From the NCBI GenBank assembly GCA_964389685.1, contig CAYMFM010000140.1, positions 1 to 5,116 on the forward strand: DNA of 5,116 bases. Reading direction: 5' to 3'. This document shows positions 1-3,127 of the stretch, one piece after another. This stretch comes from G020353115 sp964389685. GTDB lineage: Bacteria; Bacteroidota; Bacteroidia; Bacteroidales; VadinHA17. Position 1 is the first letter of the stretch, and every line of letters starts with the position of its first letter. The notes below the pieces were generated by a model, which saw only the letters and a list, made by a program, of their open reading frames with translations, was not told where the DNA came from and did not search any database. A program made the position numbers and the translations under genes.

Positions 1-9
1 TGTATCGTC

Positions 10-36
10 ATTATTCATGCTGAATGCATGAATAAT
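10..36. repeat. Perfect 10-bp inverted repeat (hairpin)
   Basis: Arms 10-19 (ATTATTCATG) and 27-36 (CATGAATAAT) are exact reverse complements around a 7-nt loop. No T-run follows on either strand, so it is not a typical intrinsic terminator. It could be an operator, the tail of a feature cut by the window edge, or a small dispersed repeat. Confidence 0.5.
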
Positions 37-62
37 TCGGGTTAATATGTACGAGGAGATCA

Positions 63-79
63 CAACCCTGTCGGGGTTG
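63..79. repeat. Short GC-rich hairpin CAACCC/GGGTTG
   Basis: CAACCC (63-68) pairs with GGGTTG (74-79) around TGTCG. It resembles the short palindromes at 818-828 and 846-859 in style, and such units are common between genes in environmental Bacteroidota. Bases 80-116 hold nothing I can recognise. Function unknown. Confidence 0.4.
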
Positions 80-120
80 AATTTTCCCATTTGCGGCATT
101 ACTATTCAACCATTGATAAA

Positions 121-148
121 AAAAACCGCAGCTTCCTGCGGTTTTTTT
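121..148 (-). terminator. Rho-independent terminator of the lipoprotein gene (could act both ways)
   Basis: The stem CCGCAG (126-131) / CTGCGG (136-141) has a 4-nt loop and is flanked by an A-run on the left and seven Ts (142-148) on the right, so it can terminate on either strand. It starts immediately after the TAA stop (150-152) of the minus-strand gene, which makes that gene its main client. The terminator after the second tRNA (2076-2107) has nearly the same stem. Confidence 0.9.
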
Positions 149-149
149 G

Positions 150-569
150 TTAATCCACCTTACTCATCGTGATTTCATGTATATGCCTGTAAACAACACC
201 ACCTTCTTCTTCCTCCATTGTTATCGTAAATACCAGTGCTGTCTTCAACAATTCATTAATCTCAATAACCTGTTCGTTCTCAGTTCCCTCATCAACATAA
301 ATTGTTTTTCCATCTTTTCTCCAGGTGAAGGTATCATACTCAATTTTATCGAGCCATACATTTCCTTCACCACCCTTAAAAAATTCCAGGTATTTAAAGT
401 CATAATAACTAGTCATTCCTGAATCAACCAATAAATCATCCTCATAATACTCATAGGTAACAAGCTGAAGCATCCATTTGCCCAGAAGCAGGTTTTTCTC
501 TTCCTCTTCACATGCATTGAACAGGGAAAAGAGAAGTAACAAAACCGAAAGAAGTACAAATTTTTTCAT
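150..569 (-). CDS. Small secreted lipoprotein, lipocalin-like (139 aa)
   Basis: The protein from ATG at 567-569 begins MKKFVLLSVLLLLFSLFNAC: two lysines, a hydrophobic core and a lipobox-like FNAC, so this is a signal-peptidase II signal. The cysteine is residue 20 and is followed directly by EEEE. In Bacteroidota a negatively charged stretch after the cysteine is a known export signal to the outer surface, so surface exposure is a reasonable inference. The mature part opens LLGKWMLQ and continues as alternating short beta-like stretches with aromatic and acidic residues (TWRKDGKTIYV around 83-93), which fits the small 'lipocalin-like' beta-barrel lipoproteins of this phylum that start with a GKW motif. 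An in-frame ATG 22 codons upstream would put a charged and hydrophobic extension ahead of the signal peptide, so the internal start is preferred. There is no Shine-Dalgarno sequence, as usual in the phylum. The gene stands alone, with its own terminator and no neighbour on its strand. Ligand unknown. Confidence 0.8.
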   Translation of the reverse strand: MKKFVLLSVLLLLFSLFNACEEEEKNLLLGKWMLQLVTYEYYEDDLLVDSGMTSYYDFKYLEFFKGGEGNVWLDKIEYDTFTWRKDGKTIYVDEGTENEQVIEINELLKTALVFTITMEEEEGGVVYRHIHEITMSKVD

Positions 570-736
570 GATAGAAAGGTTTTGGATAATATTAATTTTT
601 ACGGGTAATAAAGCAAATAGTTTCATGAAGAGCACTGGAAATGGACGGTCATCTTAAAATCCGGGGGTTGTAAATGTCCTCTTTGTGGGACTGGTTGTGG
701 CCTGTATTATAATGTTGAATATGTTTGAAATGATTC
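570..736. other. Intergenic stretch upstream of the lipoprotein gene
   Basis: No coding region is supported here. The minus-strand promoter of the lipoprotein gene should lie in the first ~80 bases. The only approximation to the Bacteroidota -7 element on that strand is a TATTTG at about 614-619, too weak to call. The remainder (about 650-736) shows no recognised signal. Confidence 0.4.
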
Positions 737-789
737 ACTCGTACTATGACTATGGGAGCGTACGCAGGGAGGCAGTTCATAGTACGAGT
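737..789. repeat. Perfect 13-bp inverted repeat enclosing a palindrome
   Basis: ACTCGTACTATGA (737-749) is exactly complementary to TCATAGTACGAGT (777-789). The 27-nt interval holds a self-complementary GCGTACGC (758-765). There is no T-run, so it is not an intrinsic terminator. It may be a small mobile repeat, a recombination or binding site, or a hairpin RNA. No gene adjoins it. Confidence 0.65.
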
Positions 790-817
790 TTAGATTGCAC
801 AATAACTATTTATTAAG

Positions 818-859
818 TCCCGTAGGGATGCCAGATATATAGCCGCGGGCTTTAGCCCG
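818..859. repeat. Two REP-like short palindromes
   Basis: TCCC-GTA-GGGA (818-828) is followed by CGGGCT-TT-AGCCCG (846-859). Short palindromes reading CCCGTAGGG and GGGCTTTAGCCC are familiar dispersed intergenic repeats in environmental genomes, sometimes mobilised by REP-associated tyrosine transposases. No transposase lies in this window. Assignment as REP-like is from general knowledge and needs a genome-wide copy count. Confidence 0.5.
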
Positions 860-882
860 GGGTAATGGTATGATCTGAAATA

Positions 883-958
883 CCGGTCCAGGCAGAAGAT
901 TGATTAGCAGGAAACTGCTGTATGGACCGGAAGGATTCAGGCTATGATTAGAAATCCT
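883..958. repeat. Nested inverted repeats, possible structured RNA
   Basis: CCGGTCCA (883-890) pairs perfectly with TGGACCGG (923-930). Inside, AGCAG (906-910) and CTGCT (915-919) close a GAAA tetraloop of the GNRA class. A second hairpin follows directly: AGGATT (932-937) with AATCCT (953-958). No coding frame is apparent. It could be a small RNA, a REP-like unit or a mobile repeat end; there is no terminator after it. Confidence 0.4.
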
Positions 959-1040
959 GAACTTTACATCATTATCAAAATAAAGGTAAAATCCAAAGTA
1001 GGTTTTATAATTTTTTATACTTTTGTAAGCCCGAATTCAG

Positions 1041-1139
1041 GATAAAAGATTAAAGATCAAAGATCAAAGTATTTGATTTGGAATCCTGTCTTTTATCTTT
1101 CCTGCCTGCGGCAGGCAGGTTACTATAATCTTTAATCTT
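1041..1139. repeat. AAAGATC-type repeat, GC palindrome and flanking inverted repeat (copy 1)
   Basis: GATAAAAGATTAAAGATCAA starts at 1041 and the AAGATCAAAG unit is duplicated just after. AAGATTAAAGAT (1046-1057) is the exact reverse complement of ATCTTTAATCTT (1128-1139). Between them CCTGCCTGC (1101-1109) and GCAGGCAGG (1111-1119) form a perfect 9-bp palindrome around one base. The same pair of motifs recurs at 1692-1713 and 1761-1780 at a similar distance from the next leader unit. Both motif types are common intergenic repeats in Bacteroidota. Confidence 0.6.
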
Positions 1140-1144
1140 GAAAA

Positions 1145-1270
1145 GCCCAGATGAGGGCTGAGCGTTAAGAATTAGTCCTGTGGACTAATTTAGCGAAGAG
1201 CCAGGTTGCGGAGGTGGCGATGAGAATTTAGGGGCCCGAATGCAGGGGAGCCAATTTCGCCATCTGATGG
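1145..1270 (+). ncRNA. Leader unit E1: candidate structured RNA with antisense to tRNA-Leu
   Basis: The unit starts with GCCCAGATG, identical to the first 9 nt of the CAG tRNA-Leu. Possible helices are: P1, CAGATG (1148-1153) with CATCTG (1261-1266); P2, the 9-bp hairpin AATTAGTCC/GGACTAATT (1170-1178/1182-1190), enclosed by GGCT/AGCC (1156-1159/1199-1202); and P3, GGAGGTGG (1210-1217) with CCAATTTC (1251-1258), imperfect. Bases 1251-1266 are the exact reverse complement of tRNA positions 1602-1617. E3 (1800-1922) is a diverged copy in which P1 and P2 change in a compensating way. E1 is followed by a boxA-like site and then by E2 where a tRNA would be expected. That it is transcribed on the plus strand is inferred from the tRNA and boxA orientation. 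It could instead be a tRNA-derived repeat. Confidence 0.5.
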
Positions 1271-1308
1271 ACTTAACATATAGTGCAAGTTTTACATAAG
1301 ACCAATAC

Positions 1309-1318
1309 GTTCTTTAAG
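1309..1318 (+). promoter_or_regulatory. boxA-like antitermination site, copy 1
   Basis: GTTCTTTAAG resembles the bacterial boxA (E. coli rrn core GCTCTTTAAC) bound by NusB/NusE on leader RNA of stable-RNA operons. It lies 26 nt ahead of GCCCAG at 1335, the same spacing as for the two intact tRNA genes. Here, however, E2 follows instead of a tRNA. Confidence 0.5.
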
Positions 1319-1334
1319 ATGAAGTATTAAATAA

Positions 1335-1442
1335 GCCCAGATGGCAGGACCGACCGTTAAGAAAATGTCCGGTGGACATTTTTAGGGAGGGGCCCGAATG
1401 CAGGGGAGCCAATTTCGCCATCTGATGGACTTAACATATAGT
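1335..1442 (+). ncRNA. Leader unit E2: shortened copy, interrupted by the assembly gap
   Basis: It begins GCCCAGATGGC, which matches the CAG tRNA for 11 nt, then diverges. The P2 hairpin is AAAATGTCC/GGACATTTT (1362-1370/1374-1382), a third stem sequence with pairing intact. CAGATGGC (1338-1345) can pair with GCCATCTG (1417-1424). The antisense segment 1409-1424 is again a 16/16 complement of tRNA 1602-1617. Relative to E1 it lacks the stretch with AGCGAAGAGCC and the GGAGGTGG arm of P3, about 32 nt. Bases 1389-1442 are identical to 1231-1284. The unit runs into Ns at 1443. Confidence 0.45.
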
Positions 1443-1542
1443 NNNNNNNNNNNNNNNNNNNNNNNNNNNNNNNNNNNNNNNNNNNNNNNNNNNNNNNNNN
1501 NNNNNNNNNNNNNNNNNNNNNNNNNNNNNNNNNNNNNNNNNN
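1443..1542. other. Assembly gap of exactly 100 Ns
   Basis: The round length suggests a scaffolding placeholder rather than a measured distance. Both edges read TATAGT (1437-1442 and 1543-1548), and E1 has the same region uninterrupted (1279-1284). The gap therefore falls inside a repeated leader. It may be zero or negative in length (a 6-base overlap), or it may hide further repeat units or tRNAs. No coding sequence should be called across it. Confidence 0.95.
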
Positions 1543-1572
1543 TATAGTGCAAGTTTTACATAAGACCAATAC

Positions 1573-1582
1573 GTTCTTTAAG
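1573..1582 (+). promoter_or_regulatory. boxA-like antitermination site, copy 2 (tRNA-Leu CAG)
   Basis: GTTCTTTAAG lies 26 nt upstream of the first base of the CAG tRNA. Bases 1543-1597 are identical to 1279-1333 in the E1 leader. Presence of boxA in tRNA leaders is known from other bacteria; function here is inferred from motif and exact spacing. Confidence 0.55.
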
Positions 1583-1598
1583 ATGAAGTATTAAATAG

Positions 1599-1682
1599 GC
1601 CCAGATGGCGAAATTGGTAGACGCGCTGGTTTCAGGGACCAGTGGTAGCAATACCGTGCAGGTTCGAGTCCTGTTCTGGGCA
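1599..1682 (+). tRNA. tRNA-Leu (anticodon CAG)
   Basis: Class II tRNA of 84 nt. The acceptor stem GCCCAGA (1599-1605) pairs with TCTGGGC (1675-1681), with discriminator A1682. The D-arm is GCG...GGTAGA...CGC. The anticodon stem CTGGT/ACCAG encloses TTCAGGG, with CAG at 1633-1635, which reads CUG codons. The long variable arm GGTA-GCAA-TACC is diagnostic of Leu/Ser, and the T-arm has GGTTCGAGTCC. The 3' CCA is not encoded (ACG follows), so it is added after transcription. No terminator follows, so the transcript may read through to the next tRNA. Its 5' end is complementary to segments in E1 and E2. Confidence 0.96.
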
Positions 1683-1691
1683 CGAGAACAA

Positions 1692-1780
1692 GATAAAAGA
1701 TTAAAGATCAAAGTAAAAAGGATCTATACCATTAACTTTTAACTTATCACATAAGTGATGCCTGCCCGCGGCAGGCGGGC
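1692..1780. repeat. AAAGATC-type repeat and GC palindrome (copy 2)
   Basis: Bases 1692-1713 repeat 1041-1062 exactly (22 nt, beginning GATAAAAGATTAAAGATC). Farther on, ACTTAT (1742-1747) pairs with ATAAGT (1751-1756). CCTGCCCGCGGCAGGCGGGC (1761-1780) can fold as CCTGCC/GGCAGG or as GCCCGC/GCGGGC. The order and spacing ahead of E3 mirror those ahead of E1: AT repeat about 105 nt and palindrome about 40 nt upstream of GCCCAG. Confidence 0.6.
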
Positions 1781-1799
1781 CTATGGCACTACTTCACCC

Positions 1800-1922
1800 G
1801 CCCAGGTGAGGGCTGAGCGTCAATAATTTGCCCTGTGGGCAAATTTAGCGAAGAGCCAGGTTGCGGAGGTGGCGATGAGAATAATGGGCGTGAATGCGCA
1901 GGCCACTTCCACCACCTGATGG
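1800..1922 (+). ncRNA. Leader unit E3: candidate structured RNA matched to the GAG tRNA-Leu
   Basis: The unit opens GCCCAGGTG, identical to the first 9 nt of the GAG tRNA (not the CAG one). P1 pairs CAGGTG (1803-1808) with CACCTG (1913-1918), an A-U to G-C change from E1. P2 is AATTTGCCC/GGGCAAATT (1825-1833/1837-1845) within GGCT/AGCC (1811-1814/1854-1857). P3 pairs GGAGGTGG (1865-1872) with CCACTTCC (1903-1910), 8 bp with one wobble, capped by a GCG/CGC hairpin (1888-1899). Bases 1903-1918 are complementary to tRNA 1991-2006 at 15 of 16 positions. The one exception (C1906) keeps P3 paired. The unit is followed by its own boxA and tRNA. Transcription is inferred, not seen. Confidence 0.5.
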
Positions 1923-1961
1923 AAGTAGAACAATGTTAAAACCTATAATGTGGCTCAATTA

Positions 1962-1971
1962 GTTCTTTAAG
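1962..1971 (+). promoter_or_regulatory. boxA-like antitermination site, copy 3 (tRNA-Leu GAG)
   Basis: GTTCTTTAAG followed by AT(A/G)AAGT is conserved with the other two leaders although the bases around it have diverged. It again starts 26 nt before the tRNA. Conservation of motif and spacing within diverged flanks argues that it is under selection. Confidence 0.55.
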
Positions 1972-1987
1972 ATAAAGTTTTCAAGTA

Positions 1988-2072
1988 GCCCAGGTGGTGG
2001 AATTGGTAGACACGCCAGCTTGAGGGGCTGGTGCCCGTTTAGGGTGTGCAAGTTCGAATCTTGTCCTGGGCA
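1988..2072 (+). tRNA. tRNA-Leu (anticodon GAG)
   Basis: Class II tRNA of 85 nt. The acceptor GCCCAGG (1988-1994) pairs with CCTGGGC (2065-2071), with discriminator A2072. The anticodon stem CCAGC/GCTGG encloses TTGAGGG, with GAG at 2022-2024, which reads CUC and CUU. The variable arm is GCCC-GTTTA-GGGT, and the T-stem GCAAG/CTTGT encloses TTCGAAT. CCA is not encoded. It ends 3 nt before a strong terminator, so it is the last product of the tRNA locus. Its acceptor and D-arm differ from the CAG tRNA at several positions, and those differences are followed in the upstream E3 unit. Confidence 0.96.
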
Positions 2073-2075
2073 CGT

Positions 2076-2107
2076 AAAAAAACCGCAGATCCTCTGCGGT
2101 TTTTTTT
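2076..2107 (+). terminator. Rho-independent terminator of the tRNA-Leu locus
   Basis: Seven As, the stem CCGCAGA (2083-2089) / TCTGCGG (2093-2099) with a 3-nt loop, then eight Ts (2100-2107). It ends the transcript carrying the GAG tRNA and, if there is read-through, the CAG tRNA as well. The A-run would let it act on the minus strand too, below the hsdM remnant. Confidence 0.92.
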
Positions 2108-2214
2108 GTTATAAGTTATTAGTTAAAAGTTGATAAGTTGTTGAACACTAAAAATTTTGTCTAATATCTGTGATTTACAAATTGGTAGCTGGCTCACTTA
2201 ATAATTTTATGCTT

Positions 2215-2403
2215 TCAACTTTCTGACTTCAAATTGTTTAATCCATTCCTGAAACTCTCCAATCCTTCCTCAGGTGTTTCTATTATTTCTTCTGCCAGCA
2301 CATCCGGATCGGGCAGGTTTTCAATGTCTGTCAGACTATCATCTTTTAGCCAGAATATATCAAGACTTGTCTTATCCCTGGTAATTATTTCGTCGTAATG
2401 CAA
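2215..2403 (-). pseudogene. hsdM: C-terminal remnant of a type I restriction-modification DNA methylase subunit
   Basis: The minus-strand frame ends at TGA (2215-2217) and reads ...YDEIITRDKTSLDIFWLKDD, then SLTDIENLPDPDVLAEEIIE and a final helix LESFRNGLNNL. I recognise this as the extreme C-terminus of HsdM-type N-6 adenine methylases, where RDK-x-x-LDI-x-WLKD-(D/E)-SL and LP-x-P-(D/E)-(V)-(L/I)-A are typical. Intact HsdM proteins are roughly 480-550 residues; only about 58 remain, without the SAM-binding and NPPF motifs. The only possible start is a TTG at 2401-2403, with an in-frame stop a few codons above it. The break coincides with the left arm of the inverted-repeat segment 2401-2548, so insertion or deletion there probably destroyed the gene. 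No hsdS or hsdR is in the window. Not expected to be functional. Confidence 0.75.
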
Positions 2404-2548
2404 AATGCCCGTTGAAGCTTGTTATAAGCTTTTATAGGTCACTTTGCATGACAGAAATGTTAGGAGTCTAACCTTCATCAAGTCCTTACAGCGGGCTTTA
2501 AAATCAGCCTCTGAGCATTGGTATCTAAGCTAGATTTGACGGGCATTT
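2401..2548. mobile_element. Inverted-repeat-bounded segment, MITE- or IS-remnant-like
   Basis: AAATGCCCGT (2403-2412) is the exact reverse complement of ACGGGCATTT (2539-2548). Weaker similarity continues inward (an AGCTT-like stretch on each side). The ~146 bp has no coding frame and truncates the hsdM remnant at its left edge. Size, terminal inverted repeats and position fit a non-autonomous element or the fused ends of an insertion sequence. No clear target duplication is visible and I cannot assign a family. Confidence 0.45.
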
Positions 2549-2636
2549 CAGAAGATTAAGACCTACCAGAATTTGATAGATTTTTATGGTATGAATACTA
2601 CCATAATATCATCTTTTGGTAGGTTTTCTACTTCTG
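2549..2636. repeat. 88-nt imperfect foldback
   Basis: CAGAAG (2549-2554) pairs with CTTCTG (2631-2636), ACCTACCA (2561-2568) with TGGTAGGT (2617-2624), and ATGGTA (2586-2591) with TACCAT (2599-2604). Together these make a long interrupted hairpin that starts directly after the right arm of the preceding segment. It may be part of the same mobile remnant or an independent palindromic unit. It lies 40 nt upstream of the small gene at 2677. Confidence 0.5.
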
Positions 2637-2676
2637 GATGATAGGTCGGTTTTTTAATTTTTAACCTGAAAAGATA

Positions 2677-2934
2677 ATGTTTAATGATGAAGAATATTTA
2701 ACGGAGCTTTTGATGTGGACAAAATCAGACAGCATTTTGATTATCAATTCTAAAGGAAGACTTCAACGGTTATATGTACCCTTCTTTGTTATGGTCATCC
2801 GGAAAGTTCCAAACCTTAAAATTGGGGAGGTGGTTACAGTGACTGCAGTTAAAATCACCCTTAAGTTGGAGGAGGTATATATCGTGGGTTCAGATGCGTA
2901 TTTTGTCTGGAATTTTAAGATTTATATTATTTGA
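2677..2934 (+). CDS. Small hypothetical protein, 85 aa
   Basis: The protein starts MFNDEEYLTELLMWTKSDS, an acidic amphipathic helix. A basic beta-rich core follows (IINSKGRLQRLYVPFFVMVI, then KIGEVVTVTAVKITLKLEEV), and it ends YFVWNFKIYII. The alternating hydrophobic pattern looks like a small beta-barrel rather than random sequence, and the frame is intact and ATG-initiated, so it is probably a real gene. I do not recognise the family and assign no function. It has no signal peptide and no clear membrane helix despite the hydrophobic PFFVMVI stretch (about 35-41). No Shine-Dalgarno sequence precedes it, and the upstream region is AT-rich. It is monocistronic: a terminator lies about 100 nt downstream and the next gene has its own promoter. 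Confidence 0.6.
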   Translation: MFNDEEYLTELLMWTKSDSILIINSKGRLQRLYVPFFVMVIRKVPNLKIGEVVTVTAVKITLKLEEVYIVGSDAYFVWNFKIYII

Positions 2935-3035
2935 GTTATGCTGAATTTTGTTGGCTACGTTTTTTGAGACGGCTACTCGTTAATCAAGCCACTGAAAACA
3001 ATGTAGTGAGGATTGTAACATGTTGTGATTCGGAT

Positions 3036-3065
3036 AAAGGGGTATTCTTAGGAATACCTCTTTTT
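3036..3065 (+). terminator. Rho-independent terminator after the small hypothetical gene
   Basis: AAAGGGGTATTC (3036-3047) pairs with GAATACCTC and the following Ts, a stem of up to 12 bp with one G-U pair around a 4-nt loop (3048-3051), ending in TTTTT (3061-3065). It is about 100 nt below the stop at 2934 and separates that gene from the next one. Confidence 0.8.
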
Positions 3066-3075
3066 ATTAGGCTCA

Positions 3076-3107
3076 TTTGAAATTGACAACCATTTGATTT
3101 ATATTTA
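3076..3107 (+). promoter_or_regulatory. Bacteroidota-type promoter of the TPR membrane-protein gene
   Basis: TTTG (3076-3079), a 20-nt spacer, then TATATTTA (3100-3107), which matches the -33/-7 consensus TTTG-N19-21-TAnnTTTG at all but the last base. The start of transcription would fall roughly 5-10 nt downstream, leaving a very short 5' leader before the ATG at 3128. TTGACA (3083-3088) and TATATA (3106-3111) with a 17-nt spacer overlap it and give a second, sigma70-like reading. Confidence 0.55.
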
Positions 3108-3127
3108 TATATCCAAACCAACCCTAT

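Noticed and set aside
147..422. Plus-strand open frame of 91 codons
   Set aside because: It lies antisense to the lipoprotein gene, overlaps its terminator, and its translation is low-complexity with no domain signal.
570..635. Longer start for the lipoprotein (ATG at 635)
   Set aside because: It would place 22 extra residues ahead of a classic lipoprotein signal peptide; the ATG at 569 gives a proper MKK start.
1231..1270. Minus-strand tRNA-Leu gene in the E units
   Set aside because: Only about 16 nt of the 5' end match; there is no anticodon arm, variable arm or matching acceptor 3' strand in tRNA order.
1357..1569. Minus-strand open frame of 70 codons
   Set aside because: It reads through 100 Ns and through a leader/boxA region; it is an artefact of the gap.
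1145..1920. CRISPR array
   Set aside because: The repeated units are 158-190 nt long, diverged, contain internal hairpins and end in tRNAs; there are no short regular repeat-spacer units.
1279..1949. TATAGT (1279, 1543) and TATAAT (1944) as -10 boxes of the tRNA genes
   Set aside because: No matching -35 or TTTG element at proper spacing, and the distance to boxA differs between copies (24 against 12 nt between). A promoter there remains possible and would put the E units outside the tRNA transcript.
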